Shown here piece after piece: positions 42,923 through 53,092 of a stretch of DNA of 64,000 nucleotides. Position 1 is the first letter of the stretch, and each line of letters begins with the position of its first letter. A model generated the notes under the pieces. The model was not told the DNA's origin, did not search any database, and saw only the letters and a list, made by a program, of their open reading frames with translations. Where the stretch lies: the NCBI RefSeq assembly GCF_009674825.1, contig NZ_WKJH01000030.1:434001-498000 (forward strand). The letters run 5' to 3'. This DNA is from Maribacter luteus (GTDB lineage: Bacteria; Bacteroidota; Bacteroidia; Flavobacteriales; Flavobacteriaceae). A program made the position numbers and the translations under genes.

Positions 42923-44032
42923 ATGAAAAAACCCTTAATCGCTGCAGTTGATGATGAAATAATGAACATAGAATTAATTGGGTTTATTATCAGATCCATT
43001 GATTATGATTATTTCGGTATTCAAAATAGTCGCCTAGTTATTTCTGAATTTCTTAAAAAAACCCCGGACTTAATTTTGTTAGACGTCCAAATGCCACATT
43101 TCACAGGTTTTGAAATTTGTGAACAATTAAAGTCCAATGAGCAATTAAAAGATATACCCATCATATTTCTTACCGGTATGAACAGTACGGAAAACAAAGT
43201 TACCGGTTTTGAACTTGGCGGTGTGGATTACGTAACCAAACCATTTAACAAGCAAGAATTAATTGCCCGTATTCGAACACATGTTAGCCTGGTAAAGGCC
43301 AAACAAAAAATAGAACTACAATCAAAAAAACTTGAACAGGACCTTGTTATCAAGAATCGACTTTTTTCAATTATCGGCCATGACTTACGATCTCCCTTAA
43401 GTGCCATAAAAATGCAATTGGATTTTATCTTACGTGGTATAATTGATCCTTCAGATGATAAATTCGTTGATTCAACAGTTCATAGCCTCGCCAACACAAC
43501 AGATGAGGCTTTTAACCTGCTGGACAATCTGTTAAATTGGGCAAAGTCCGAAAGTGGTGTCTTAAGTATAATCGATGAAAAAATAAACCTAAAGGAAATT
43601 GTTGAACAAAATGAGCGATTGTTAAAAATGGCCTTGGATGACAAACAGATTACATTTAATATCGAAGTACCTGAAGACGCTTTTATTATGGCCGATTTGA
43701 ATATGCTCAAGACCATTCTAAGAAACTTGTTATCAAATGCCCTGAAGTTCACCCCAAAAAAAGGCACGATTACAATTGCAGCAACTCCGAATAAGTCAAA
43801 ATGGTCTATCTCCGTTACTGATAGTGGAACAGGAATGTCTCCTGAAGAGCTCGAAAAAGTAATGGACAAGAATGCCCATTTTTCAAAAGTAGGGACCGAA
43901 CAGGAAGCCGGAACCGGACTAGGGTTGATTCTATGCCAAGATTTTATAAAAAAAAACGGAGGAGAACTAATGGTCGAAAGTACATTGGGAGAAGGCAGTA
44001 GTTTTTCATTCGAAATGCCAGCCGCCAATTAA
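42923..44032 (+). CDS. Receiver-histidine kinase hybrid protein
   Basis: This 369-residue soluble protein starts with a receiver domain: acid pair DD at 10-11, phosphoacceptor Asp54 in LLDVQMP, and Lys106 in VTKPF. A short coiled coil leads to a HisKA domain with His153 in SIIGHDLRSPLS, then the ATPase domain (DSGTGMS and GTGLGLILC). There is no membrane segment. Its gene runs against its neighbours inside the exopolysaccharide locus and ends overlapping the stop of the next glycosyltransferase gene. It may tune polysaccharide production; the input partner is unknown. Confidence 0.88.
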   Translation: MKKPLIAAVDDEIMNIELIGFIIRSIDYDYFGIQNSRLVISEFLKKTPDLILLDVQMPHFTGFEICEQLKSNEQLKDIPIIFLTGMNSTENKVTGFELGGVDYVTKPFNKQELIARIRTHVSLVKAKQKIELQSKKLEQDLVIKNRLFSIIGHDLRSPLSAIKMQLDFILRGIIDPSDDKFVDSTVHSLANTTDEAFNLLDNLLNWAKSESGVLSIIDEKINLKEIVEQNERLLKMALDDKQITFNIEVPEDAFIMADLNMLKTILRNLLSNALKFTPKKGTITIAATPNKSKWSISVTDSGTGMSPEELEKVMDKNAHFSKVGTEQEAGTGLGLILCQDFIKKNGGELMVESTLGEGSSFSFEMPAAN

Positions 44033-45246
44033 GAATCTTGCACAGCTATTTTTTCTGTTTTGCCACGTTGCGCCCGTTCCCAATTCACTGTTTGGTTTCC
44101 TTTTAGATACCTCCCAAACCCCAAGTATACCGACAGGTTCATGATAAAAAAGTAATAAGGGATGAAAAGTGCTTTCAGCCTTATTTTACGATGTTCTAAG
44201 AACCAGCCTAACAAGGCGGCGGCATAAAAAGCAATTTGTCCCCAAAATAGAAAACTATACATTCCGAAACTCAATAATCCTTCGCTTTTTGCCAGAAGAT
44301 AGTTCATGGGTAGAATCAATAATAACAATAAGGGAGTCAATGTCCATCGTAAGACCCTATGCGATATATACTGAAAAGAAAGGATCCCATATTTGAAGAC
44401 ATTCAATAAGGAACGTAGACGTACTACAGATTGTATTCCACCTGCGGATATACGTATTTTACGTTTCAACTCTTCCTTAACATTGGCCGAAGCCGTTTCA
44501 ATAGCAAAAGCATTCGGATTATATTGAATGGTATATCCCGACATGGCCACTCTTAGCGAAATCATAAAATCGTCTAATAATGTATCTTTTTCAACTTCTT
44601 GCCACAGTTCGGTTCTAATAGCGAACAGTTCACCAGCGGCACCAACTACTGAATATAGTTCGGCATCCCATTTTTTTAATTGGGATTCATATTTCCAATA
44701 CATACCCTCGCCTGCTCCAGAAGCACTATCGGCATCGCTTCCATAGATACGTTTCTCACCGGAAACACAACCTACTTTGGGGTTTCTGAATAACCTTACG
44801 ATTTCTTTAATAGACTCTTTTCCAAGATCTGTATTTCCATCGGAAAAAATCACAATAGGGGTTTTTACATGCTTCATTCCCCTGTTCATTGCCGCAATCT
44901 TACCAGCCCGTTCAGGCTGATGCAAAACCTTTATATCATCATAATTCTTTAATATTTCGGGAGTACCGTCGTCGGAACCATCCGTTACCCATAATTGGGT
45001 AACCTTATCTTGCGGATATTCTAGATTTCTCGAATTTTGAATCTTTCTGTCCAAATAATCCTTTTCATTATAAGCAGCAACAAAAAGGGTTACCTCTGGT
45101 TCGTAATCGGTATTCCCAGTAAATTCTTTTGACAAACCTAGGATTCGTCTAATCTTAATAATCAAGAACAATACGATTCCATATCCCAGATATGAATAAA
45201 AAATGATGAAAAGAGAAACCCAGAACAAATATTTCAATACTTCCAT
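44029..45246 (-). CDS. Membrane glycosyltransferase family 2
   Basis: The 405-residue protein has an N-terminal membrane helix, then a GT-A domain. Its markers are LFVAAYNEKDYL, the WVTDGSDDGT loop and FSDGNTDLG as the metal motif; SVVGAAGELFAIR lies further on, and three or four C-terminal helices follow. It looks like a processive or membrane-bound transferase adding sugars on the cytoplasmic side. It is the last gene of the run that begins with the UDP-xylose synthase. Confidence 0.85.
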   Translation of the reverse strand: MEVLKYLFWVSLFIIFYSYLGYGIVLFLIIKIRRILGLSKEFTGNTDYEPEVTLFVAAYNEKDYLDRKIQNSRNLEYPQDKVTQLWVTDGSDDGTPEILKNYDDIKVLHQPERAGKIAAMNRGMKHVKTPIVIFSDGNTDLGKESIKEIVRLFRNPKVGCVSGEKRIYGSDADSASGAGEGMYWKYESQLKKWDAELYSVVGAAGELFAIRTELWQEVEKDTLLDDFMISLRVAMSGYTIQYNPNAFAIETASANVKEELKRKIRISAGGIQSVVRLRSLLNVFKYGILSFQYISHRVLRWTLTPLLLLLILPMNYLLAKSEGLLSFGMYSFLFWGQIAFYAAALLGWFLEHRKIRLKALFIPYYFFIMNLSVYLGFGRYLKGNQTVNWERAQRGKTEKIAVQDS

Positions 45247-45257
45247 ATATTTATTGT

Positions 45258-45896
45258 TTAGACCAAGGCCGGCTTATTATTCTTTACTTTTTCCCATACC
45301 CCTGAATGGCCATTATATTGTTTAACCACTCTTGCCGGGTTTCCTACCGCTACTGAATAATCAGGTATATCTTTAGTAACTACACTACCACCTGCTATGA
45401 CACAATGCCTACCAATGGTGACCCCGGCGACAACAACTGTATTTGCACCGATCCAGGTAGCTTCTCCTACTGTAATCATTTTAGTTGTAACTCCTTGGGC
45501 GTGAATAGGCTGTGAAATATCCTCGTAATTATGGTTTAAGCCAGACAAAACAACGTTCTGTGCCAATCGTACATCATCTTTAATCGTTACCGGACCAATA
45601 AGTGTATTCCCCAACCCTATACGGACTTGATTACCGATAAACACACCTCCTACCCCATTGTTTATGGTGGAAAAATCCTCGATTGTAGATTGATTTCCCA
45701 ATTCGAAAGGATTCCATGGCAACACATCCATACGTGTTCTTTTTCGAATGGAAGAGCCCTTGCCTTTTTTATGGTAGAACGGATTTACGAACCAACTGAC
45801 CCAACGTCTTGGCCTAGCTTGGTTTTTAGGCACCAACAACCAATGAACGAACTTTTTCAGATTGGAATTACCTTTTATTTTATCCTTAAATCCCAT
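45258..45896 (-). CDS. Left-handed beta-helix acyltransferase (WcaF/colanic type)
   Basis: From the ATG at 45896, one base after the stop of the preceding glycosyltransferase, the protein is 212 residues; in-frame ATGs at 45914 and 45932 would overlap that gene. Hexapeptide repeats run from about residue 80 to 190 (VRIGLGNTLIGPVTI, ATWIGANTVVVAGVTIG and VIAGGSVVTKDIPDYSVAVGNPARVV). These fit an O-acetyltransferase that decorates the polysaccharide. The donor would be acetyl-CoA. Confidence 0.85.
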   Translation of the reverse strand: MGFKDKIKGNSNLKKFVHWLLVPKNQARPRRWVSWFVNPFYHKKGKGSSIRKRTRMDVLPWNPFELGNQSTIEDFSTINNGVGGVFIGNQVRIGLGNTLIGPVTIKDDVRLAQNVVLSGLNHNYEDISQPIHAQGVTTKMITVGEATWIGANTVVVAGVTIGRHCVIAGGSVVTKDIPDYSVAVGNPARVVKQYNGHSGVWEKVKNNKPALV

Positions 45897-45897
45897 T

Positions 45898-47103
45898 TCA
45901 AGACTGTATTTCATTAATTTCCTTGAGGGCATTCGCTATAGCGATCACATTGTTTTCCCAAGTATGACTATTTGCGAAAGCAATTCGTTGTTGCTCTAAT
46001 TCTTCTGAGTTCTCTTCAAGTGATTTCTTTATGAGCTGAACATACTCATCCTTGGTAGACCCTAAGTAAACATGGTCGGAAAACATCTCCATAGCCTTTG
46101 TAGCAGTCGCTATTGTGGGTTTTCCCATGGCTAAATACTCATCGATTTTCCTTGGATAATTTCCAATGGTCCAATCATTGACTATTTGGGGGTTCATGGC
46201 GACATCAAATCCTTTTACATAAGCCGGTAGATCGCATTCATCCTTGCTCCCGAAAAAATGTACGTTCTCCATTTGATGCAGTTCCGAATTCTTAAAATCC
46301 TTATCCTCCGGACCTACTAGAACAATACTCCATTCATTGTGATATTTGCCAATGTACTCCAACAACTCAATATCCAACCTCATACTGGTCAGATAACCTA
46401 CATAACCTATGATGGGTTTCTTTATACCTTCGAATTCTAAAGGAATCGCTATGGTATCATCCGCATCGTTAAAAAGGGAAACATCGCACCCTTGACCGAT
46501 CATAAAACTATTCGGATTATATTTTTTCCCGTATTCTTCGTACAGCGTGGAATTATTGACCACAATATCCGCCTCTTTAATGGTTTGGGGTTCTATACGT
46601 TCCCCATGTTTCGCCCAATAGGGAACTTTGACCAAATAATCACGCATGTAGTATACATATTGGGCCGGTTTTAGCAATGATTTGATGTGAAGCCCCAAGA
46701 ACATTGAACTGTCATTGAAAAGTATAATATCCTTAAACCCTAATTTATCAATAGCCTCTTGAATATCTTTGGCAAATTTTACACTGTTTCTTTTATTCAG
46801 TAGTTTGAACAAAGTGTGTGATGGAATCCAGTTTATGGACTCGGTCAAGGATTTAGGATAAAGATTCCAGAAATCGGTATCGATCTCTTCCAATGCATCC
46901 TGTTCCCCATTTTTTATAGCAATTCGCTTCTGGACCTTTTCCTTGTCGGCATCGCGTTTTAACGTGGCCCTATCTAAAGGTGGATTCACATATAACACGC
47001 GATTATTTTTAGCAAACTCCAACGCAATGTTCTTACAATTGCTACCGATTTCTATATCCCAGGCCTGTATGCCGAAAACAACGATATCCCTATTCTTTAT
47101 CAT
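45898..47103 (-). CDS. Glycosyltransferase, GT4-like
   Basis: This 401-residue protein has a two-Rossmann GT-B layout. The N-half includes VVFGIQAWDIEIGSNCKN and IILFNDSSMFLG. The C-half has KPIIGYVGYLTSMRLD, VHFFGSKDECDLPAYVKGFDVAMNP and RKIDEYLAMGKPTIAT, the last corresponding to the nucleotide-binding glutamate region. Its sugar is unknown. It starts 1 bp after the previous GT4 gene, so they are translated together. Confidence 0.82.
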   Translation of the reverse strand: MIKNRDIVVFGIQAWDIEIGSNCKNIALEFAKNNRVLYVNPPLDRATLKRDADKEKVQKRIAIKNGEQDALEEIDTDFWNLYPKSLTESINWIPSHTLFKLLNKRNSVKFAKDIQEAIDKLGFKDIILFNDSSMFLGLHIKSLLKPAQYVYYMRDYLVKVPYWAKHGERIEPQTIKEADIVVNNSTLYEEYGKKYNPNSFMIGQGCDVSLFNDADDTIAIPLEFEGIKKPIIGYVGYLTSMRLDIELLEYIGKYHNEWSIVLVGPEDKDFKNSELHQMENVHFFGSKDECDLPAYVKGFDVAMNPQIVNDWTIGNYPRKIDEYLAMGKPTIATATKAMEMFSDHVYLGSTKDEYVQLIKKSLEENSEELEQQRIAFANSHTWENNVIAIANALKEINEIQS

Positions 47104-47104
47104 C

Positions 47105-48262
47105 TCAGCTCCTTTTTAATTCTAGGTAAACCTCTTGGTACAAGGTCAATACGTTTTCCGACATGGCTTTCCATGAAAAGTTCTTTGCCCTTAGTATGCC
47201 CTTTTCCGCTAACAATTTTGCTAATTGTTTATCATCTACCAAAGTCTCTATGGCAGCTGTGATTTCTTGTGGGTTATGGGGATCTATGATCAAAGCCGCT
47301 TCTTTGCCCGCAACTTCCGGCATAGAAGATGTATTCGATGTAATAACGGGCACTCCGCATGCCATACCCTCCAAAATGGGAATTCCGAAACTCTCCCGTA
47401 ATGACGGATATAAAAATATCTCACATTGACTAATGATTGCCGGAAGTTCGGTATTGGGTACATACCCCAATAAATGAATTTGCTCCCTTATTTCGGGCAT
47501 GCCTATAGATTGCAACAGTTTTTGCAGTTCCTGCTCGTCATAATCCAACATAACCAATGTATATTCCTTATTAGAACGTCTGTTGAAATGCCCGAAAGCC
47601 TCTAACACCCCTTTGGTATTTTTTTTAGGGTCGGTATTGCCAAGAAAAAAGAAGAACTTTTCAGGTAGCCCATATTTATCTTTGATCTCTTTTAATACCG
47701 ATTCATCGGTTATATGCTTAAAATGTTGCCCAACCCCATTATAAATGGCTGTTAGGCGATTATCATTGAAATTGAAATATTTATTGATCCGGTCCTTTTC
47801 GTAATTGGATACCGTGATTACCTTTTTACTTTTCTTAATAACACCCGGCACGAACCATCTTCGGTACATATTACCAAGTTTCTGGTACCATGTGCCTTCC
47901 TTTTTGAAAATACTGATACTTTCCAAGTAGATTATATCATGTAATGTCGTTATAAGAGGTACTGAAGAGAACAATGGCCCGGTATTACTGGTACAATGCA
48001 ATACATCACAGCCTTCTTCCTTAGCGGCTCTCGGTAAAGCAAATTGCTCCCACCCGGGATAGCCGAATTTGGATTCCAACTCAACAATTTTAAAATTAGG
48101 CGCTGAAGGTATACACGTATTGTCCTCATCTGGTTTTACGAAAATCACATATTCATTTACGGTATCTATTTTTTGGAGGTTCTTGATAAGCTCCAAAGCC
48201 ACCATGTCCATTCCATGCTTTTTCTTTCGATATAGGCGTTGCCCCTCTATTCCTATTTTCAT
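47105..48262 (-). CDS. Glycosyltransferase family 4
   Basis: The 385-residue enzyme has GT4 hallmarks: an N-domain beginning KIGIEGQRLYRKKKHGM, KVITVSNYEKDRI in the linker, FFFFLGNTDPKKNTKG, and the E-x7-E region YPSLRESFGIPILEGMACGVPVI. It probably adds one sugar to the growing repeat unit. It follows the GT2 gene at 48275 after a 12-bp gap. Confidence 0.9.
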   Translation of the reverse strand: MKIGIEGQRLYRKKKHGMDMVALELIKNLQKIDTVNEYVIFVKPDEDNTCIPSAPNFKIVELESKFGYPGWEQFALPRAAKEEGCDVLHCTSNTGPLFSSVPLITTLHDIIYLESISIFKKEGTWYQKLGNMYRRWFVPGVIKKSKKVITVSNYEKDRINKYFNFNDNRLTAIYNGVGQHFKHITDESVLKEIKDKYGLPEKFFFFLGNTDPKKNTKGVLEAFGHFNRRSNKEYTLVMLDYDEQELQKLLQSIGMPEIREQIHLLGYVPNTELPAIISQCEIFLYPSLRESFGIPILEGMACGVPVITSNTSSMPEVAGKEAALIIDPHNPQEITAAIETLVDDKQLAKLLAEKGILRAKNFSWKAMSENVLTLYQEVYLELKRS

Positions 48263-48274
48263 AGCATCACGTTG

Positions 48275-49489
48275 TTATGAATTAATGGTACCGTGTTCGG
48301 TATGAATGAATTTTTTATTCGCCCCTTTTAATTTGAAGAGGGAAAGAAACATAAGCCCGAAAGCCTTAGGCAAAGTCAATATAGCTTTAAGAGTATCTAT
48401 AGAATAAAATTTCTTGGGAATGGCCATAAGGAAGGCGAAAACCACTACCAAGAATGTGAAAAACCAAAACTGATAAGGTATTCCCATGAACCCTGAAATA
48501 ACTGGAAACAAAAAATGAATTCCGGCATAGAATAGAGTGATAAGTGTAACTACTCCGGCCAATAAAACCCTTGGCGGCGCAATCATTTGATAAACCTTAT
48601 CAAAGAAATCGATATTGCCCCTTAAGAATAGTTCTTTGATTCCGGAACCTACAAATCTTCTGAAATAAATGAATTGAGCGGATAACCAACGTTTCCTTTG
48701 ATTGGCGAAAACAGCCGCTTTTTGTACTTTTTCATCATAGACGATTGCATGGTGCAAGTATTCTATTTTTTCACCGCTGCGTAAAAGTTTAAGTTCCAAT
48801 TCCTTATCAAAACCGCCAACAGCTTCCACTTGTGCCATTGTTCGCTTAAAAAAAGAATATTCAAAACCCATTCCCGAACCTATTAAGGCCGATGATAGTC
48901 TTAGTGCACGATGCCCTTTTCTGAAAATATGATTATTGACCTCCTCACTTATAGCATCTAAAATAGCAAAAGAGGTATTCGTGTTTTTCGCTACACGATG
49001 CCCTTGAACCACTTTGAATCCGTTTTCAAAAGCATGATCCATTTTTTCAATAAAACCATGCTCCATGATATTGTCCGCATCAAGGACCAGAGCCACATCA
49101 TACCCATCACCTATGGTTTTCATTGCCTTGTTCAAAGCTTTGGATTTGGTACTCACCTCAAAATCTACCTCAACCAATGTTATCGGCATTTTTTCCAGTT
49201 CCGATAAGGTTTCGGGCTTAAAGGAATCTGCAATGACCACCACATCAAATAAAGATTGAGGATAACTTTGGTCCAACGCCTGCTTCGCTACATCCAGAAT
49301 TACGGCATCTTCTTTATAACCCGGAATAAGAACAGCATATTTTCTTGTATACTTAAGTACTTTGACCATAGTTGTCTTCTTTCTAAAAAGACCTGCCAAG
49401 GAAAACAAAAAAATATACAAAGCTCCGATACCCAAATAAAGGGCCAAAAGCCATTCGATGGTAGAAATAAGAAGTTTTACATAATCCAT
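48275..49489 (-). CDS. Membrane glycosyltransferase family 2
   Basis: This 404-residue protein has an N-terminal helix and a GT-A domain with VLIPGYKEDAVILD, LVLDADNIMEHGF as the metal-binding DxD, and QRKRWLSAQFIY. At least four C-terminal helices follow. It resembles processive cellulose/hyaluronan synthase-like enzymes. It starts 27 bp after the UDP-xylose synthase stop. Confidence 0.87.
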   Translation of the reverse strand: MDYVKLLISTIEWLLALYLGIGALYIFLFSLAGLFRKKTTMVKVLKYTRKYAVLIPGYKEDAVILDVAKQALDQSYPQSLFDVVVIADSFKPETLSELEKMPITLVEVDFEVSTKSKALNKAMKTIGDGYDVALVLDADNIMEHGFIEKMDHAFENGFKVVQGHRVAKNTNTSFAILDAISEEVNNHIFRKGHRALRLSSALIGSGMGFEYSFFKRTMAQVEAVGGFDKELELKLLRSGEKIEYLHHAIVYDEKVQKAAVFANQRKRWLSAQFIYFRRFVGSGIKELFLRGNIDFFDKVYQMIAPPRVLLAGVVTLITLFYAGIHFLFPVISGFMGIPYQFWFFTFLVVVFAFLMAIPKKFYSIDTLKAILTLPKAFGLMFLSLFKLKGANKKFIHTEHGTINS

Positions 49490-49516
49490 TGAAAAAGTGT
49501 TGAGGCGTTTTGTTAT

Positions 49517-50485
49517 TTAATTATTGACCTTAATTGTGGTCGCTTTTTCCTTTAATAGTTCATCAAAATAAACAATGGTATCTACCAAACCGGAACGCAA
49601 GGAAACCTTTGGTTCCCAACCTTTCAATTTTTCCTTGGCCAAGGTAATGTCGGGTTTGCGCTGTGTGGGGTCATCCGATGGCAATGGCATGTGGATAATC
49701 TTCGATTTACTATCTGTCAACTCTATGATATTCTGCGCCAATTCCAACATGGTGAACTCAACAGGATTACCGATGTTTACGGGCCCGATGAAATCATCTT
49801 CGGTATCCATCATTTTGATCATACCATCAACCAAATCGCTAACGTATTGAAAACTTCGTGTTTGCGTACCGTCGCCAAAGATGGTTATATCTTGACCCTG
49901 AAGGGCTTGTACTATAAAATTGGAAACCACACGACCATCGTCCGGCTCCATTTTAGGTCCGTATGTGTTGAATATCCTTATGATTTTCACAAGAACGTCG
50001 TTGGAATCGTGGTAATTCACAAAAAGGGATTCCGCACATCTTTTTCCTTCATCATAACAAGAACGTGTTCCTATCGGATTTACATGTCCCCAATAATGTT
50101 CTGGCTGCGGATGCATTTCCGGATCACCATAAACCTCACTTGTAGAGGCCTGCAGTATTTTGGCTCCTGTTCGTTTGGCCAATCCCAACATGTTAATGGC
50201 CCCCATGACAGAAGTTTTGATCGTTTTAATCGGGTTATGCTGATAATGTACCGGTGAAGCCGGACAGGCAAGATTGTATATCTCATCGACTTCAATGAAA
50301 TAAGGCATTGTAATATCATGTCGCACCAATTCAAAATAATGGTTATCCATTAAGTGGGAAATCTTGCTTTTACGCCCTGTAAAGTAATTATCGAGGCAAA
50401 TAACCTCATTGCCTTCATTTAAAAGACGTTCACACAAATGTGAGCCTACAAAGCCAGCGCCGCCTGTTACCAATATTCGTTTCAT
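49517..50485 (-). CDS. UDP-glucuronate decarboxylase (UDP-xylose synthase)
   Basis: This 322-residue SDR enzyme has [16 protein letters not shown] and [11 protein letters not shown], the segment typical of UXS. It also has [16 protein letters not shown] and [14 protein letters not shown] with the catalytic Tyr/Lys, and FNTYGPKM. It should decarboxylate UDP-glucuronate to UDP-xylose for the polysaccharide. It is first in its run, behind the direct-repeat promoter at 50617-50680, with a leader of about 125 nt. Confidence 0.92.
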   Translation of the reverse strand: MKRILVTGGAGFVGSHLCERLLNEGNEVICLDNYFTGRKSKISHLMDNHYFELVRHDITMPYFIEVDEIYNLACPASPVHYQHNPIKTIKTSVMGAINMLGLAKRTGAKILQASTSEVYGDPEMHPQPEHYWGHVNPIGTRSCYDEGKRCAESLFVNYHDSNDVLVKIIRIFNTYGPKMEPDDGRVVSNFIVQALQGQDITIFGDGTQTRSFQYVSDLVDGMIKMMDTEDDFIGPVNIGNPVEFTMLELAQNIIELTDSKSKIIHMPLPSDDPTQRKPDITLAKEKLKGWEPKVSLRSGLVDTIVYFDELLKEKATTIKVNN

Positions 50486-50616
50486 AATTTTCTTTTTATC
50501 TAAGTCGAGACAGGTTACCTCTATAACTGTTATTCCTAAAAATTCAAACTACCTTAAATGAACCTGTTCCTTGTAAAGCAATCTTCAAGTTCAAATTATT
50601 ATTTCATCTAATTTTG

Positions 50617-50680
50617 TAAATATATTCTTACTTTTTTGTTTGGTTGAATTATTGTTGTGAAACAGGTATTTTTCGTTGTC
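50617..50680 (-). promoter_or_regulatory. UDP-xylose synthase promoter with 21-bp-period direct repeat (EPS promoter 2)
   Basis: On the minus strand the -7 box is TATATTTA (50624-50617), followed by CAAA as at promoter 1. CACAACAAT lies exactly 26 bp before the box (50659-50651), and GACAACGAA 21 bp further upstream (50680-50672). Confidence 0.7.
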
Positions 50681-50723
50681 TATTTCCTTTATATCAACCA
50701 ACTAAGCAATTGGCGGGCCAATT

Positions 50724-51620
50724 CTAAGCGGTTTTCAAATGGGTCATATTCCATTTTATTGCATTCCAAAATGCCTTTAAGTGACTAAATTGTTTTTTAA
50801 CCAAAAAGGTTAGGCTATTCTTTGGAATGGATATAAAAACTTGGAACAACATACTAATGACCAAATGGACGGTTTTAAAATTTCGTCGGGCATAAACGAT
50901 TCTGTTTCTCGTGATGTAATAGGTCTTTAGTGGACTCATTTTACCAGTAGATAAAGACTCCTTGTGCAAAATATAGGAAGCTGGTTGATAGTAGGTTTTA
51001 TACCCTGCCCGTTTTATCTGTTCTGCCCAATCATGCTCTTCATAATATAGAAAGTAGATTTCTGTCATCATCCCTACTTCATCAACAACCCTCTTAGGTA
51101 CCATCATTGCAGCACCATGTATGGAAGCGGTTTCTTGGGCAACATCATAGGAACCATCATCTTTTTGGTGATAACCGATACTATTGTTCCTAATGGTAAA
51201 ATGATTCATAGGTGTATAACCGGCAAATTGTATTAGGCTTGGATCCCAATGGAATTTGATTTTCGGACTTACCATACCGATAGTACTATCATCAATCAAA
51301 GTTTTCACTAGAGGCTCGATAAAACCAGCCGGAACTATGGTATCATTGTTTATGAACAAAAGATATTCCCCTTTGGCCACTTTCACCCCTAAATTATTAC
51401 CACCTGCAAAACCCAGGTTTTCTTTACTCTTGATAAGCTGAACCTCTGGATATTGCTCTTTAATAACATCTGGATTATCATTTGGAGATGCATTATCGAC
51501 TACGATGACTTCATAGTTGTTATAGGTAAGCCCCTTCAAAGACTCCAACATATCCAACGTTACCTGCGATTCATTATAATTTATGGTAATAATGGATACC
51601 AATGGATGTTCATTTTTCAT
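50724..51620 (-). CDS. Glycosyltransferase family 2 (rhamnosyltransferase-like)
   Basis: From the ATG at 51620, which overlaps the Wzy stop (ATGA), the protein is 298 residues; the open frame extends 19 residues further upstream without a better start. It has VSIITINYNESQVT, VVDNASPNDNPD, FINNDTIVPAGFIEPL and the GAAMMVPKRVVDEVG segment typical of WbbL-like rhamnosyltransferases. dTDP-rhamnose from the rfb genes is the likely donor. Confidence 0.87.
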   Translation of the reverse strand: MKNEHPLVSIITINYNESQVTLDMLESLKGLTYNNYEVIVVDNASPNDNPDVIKEQYPEVQLIKSKENLGFAGGNNLGVKVAKGEYLLFINNDTIVPAGFIEPLVKTLIDDSTIGMVSPKIKFHWDPSLIQFAGYTPMNHFTIRNNSIGYHQKDDGSYDVAQETASIHGAAMMVPKRVVDEVGMMTEIYFLYYEEHDWAEQIKRAGYKTYYQPASYILHKESLSTGKMSPLKTYYITRNRIVYARRNFKTVHLVISMLFQVFISIPKNSLTFLVKKQFSHLKAFWNAIKWNMTHLKTA

Positions 51621-53092
51621 GCGATTGCTGTTTTTTCTTCGTCTAAACCTTTTTCTTTCATTAATTGCTTGTCCCATTTGGGGGACAAAAACATAAATAC
51701 CATACCAACGTACATTAGAATGGCCGTAGGAAACTGACCAAATATGCCATTACCATATGAGGCCAGCATAATACCCGCCATACCACATACCAAGGCCGAA
51801 ATTTGTCCTTTGAGCCAATCGTCCCTTATTCTATACATAACATTATAAGCGCCCGTAATCAAACAAAAGAAAACGATAAAAAGATGAAGATAGAGCCCCA
51901 CGATTCCCGTATCTGCCCAAATGGCAACATACCAGCTATCGGTGGCCGTATTTCCAAGGAAACTATTGGGGGCAAAACGTTTTCCCCAGTTTCCTGTAGA
52001 TCCGATTCCTCCGCCAAAAGGGCGAGAAGCCAAATACCCTGCAAGTTTTGCCTGATTCTCCTGTCGTACTACCAAAGAGGCATCATTGGGATCAAAAGCG
52101 GTACGCATTCTTCGTATTTGATCGTTACCGTTTCCGATCATGGTATATTTAAAAAAAACGAAAACGCTAATCCCTACCAAAGCACCTAAGATTATACTGG
52201 GCAAATGCTTACGGATCAGAATGAACATTACACCTCCCATGGCCGGTACGGCAATTGCCCCTCGGGTTCCGGAAATCATCATTCCCAAGAATCCGGCCAG
52301 TGCCACAACTCCACAGAATATCTGGAATTTCCTATTCTTTGCAAATAATGCCAATACCCCGAAAACTACACCGGCATGGCCTTGGGCGGCACCGAATTGT
52401 CCCGCATCGGAATAAAATGAGAATATTCGTAATTTACCGAATAGGATATGGGTAACATCACCACCGGCATCTAACCATGCCTGTTCCCAACGATCAACCC
52501 CCAATATCAACTGCATCATCCCCTTCATGGTCGCCAAAAGGGATAGAATGCCCCAGATATACCATAATATCTTTAAGTCGGTATATTTATTGAACAATAT
52601 GAAAACCAAGGGTATCAAAAGAAACTGGTATAATGCCACTCCCCTCATCGCGTAAAACCAGGCAGCAATACTAACAGCCTCAGGATTAACGATTTGAAAT
52701 ACAGCATAACCAAACCATATGGAAACCAATAAGGTCAATTGCGATCTCGCATTGTCCCATGGGATTTTAATGTGGAATGCCTTAAAAAACAAGGCCAGAT
52801 ACATGAGGACCATTAGACCATCCATCAAAAGTCCCCATGTCATAGGAACATAGCGCCCAATTCCCAGAACAATGAAATTAAAAATCAGAATGGTTATTAT
52901 CCCAATTCTGGGGTTTAACAGTATAGCCCCTAAATAGACGATCACAAAAGGGAACATCATTAGGGCCAACCCTACAACCAAACCACGTGTGGCTGTTAAA
53001 TATCCGATAGCAAGAGCCACACCCACCAATAAGAACATAGGTAAGGGTTGCCTTAACCTATCTGCGCCATATGTAGCCTGAAAAGGGTTCAT
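51617..53092 (-). CDS. O-antigen ligase/polymerase-family membrane protein (Wzy-like)
   Basis: The 491-residue protein has about 12 membrane helices and the Wzy_C-type motif MISGTRGAIAVP. A long periplasmic loop follows, with KYTMIGNGNDQIRRMRTAFDPNDAS and RPFGGGIGSTG. It should polymerise lipid-linked repeat units at the periplasmic face. It overlaps the flippase gene by four bases and the next GT2 gene by four. Confidence 0.85.
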   Translation of the reverse strand: MNPFQATYGADRLRQPLPMFLLVGVALAIGYLTATRGLVVGLALMMFPFVIVYLGAILLNPRIGIITILIFNFIVLGIGRYVPMTWGLLMDGLMVLMYLALFFKAFHIKIPWDNARSQLTLLVSIWFGYAVFQIVNPEAVSIAAWFYAMRGVALYQFLLIPLVFILFNKYTDLKILWYIWGILSLLATMKGMMQLILGVDRWEQAWLDAGGDVTHILFGKLRIFSFYSDAGQFGAAQGHAGVVFGVLALFAKNRKFQIFCGVVALAGFLGMMISGTRGAIAVPAMGGVMFILIRKHLPSIILGALVGISVFVFFKYTMIGNGNDQIRRMRTAFDPNDASLVVRQENQAKLAGYLASRPFGGGIGSTGNWGKRFAPNSFLGNTATDSWYVAIWADTGIVGLYLHLFIVFFCLITGAYNVMYRIRDDWLKGQISALVCGMAGIMLASYGNGIFGQFPTAILMYVGMVFMFLSPKWDKQLMKEKGLDEEKTAIA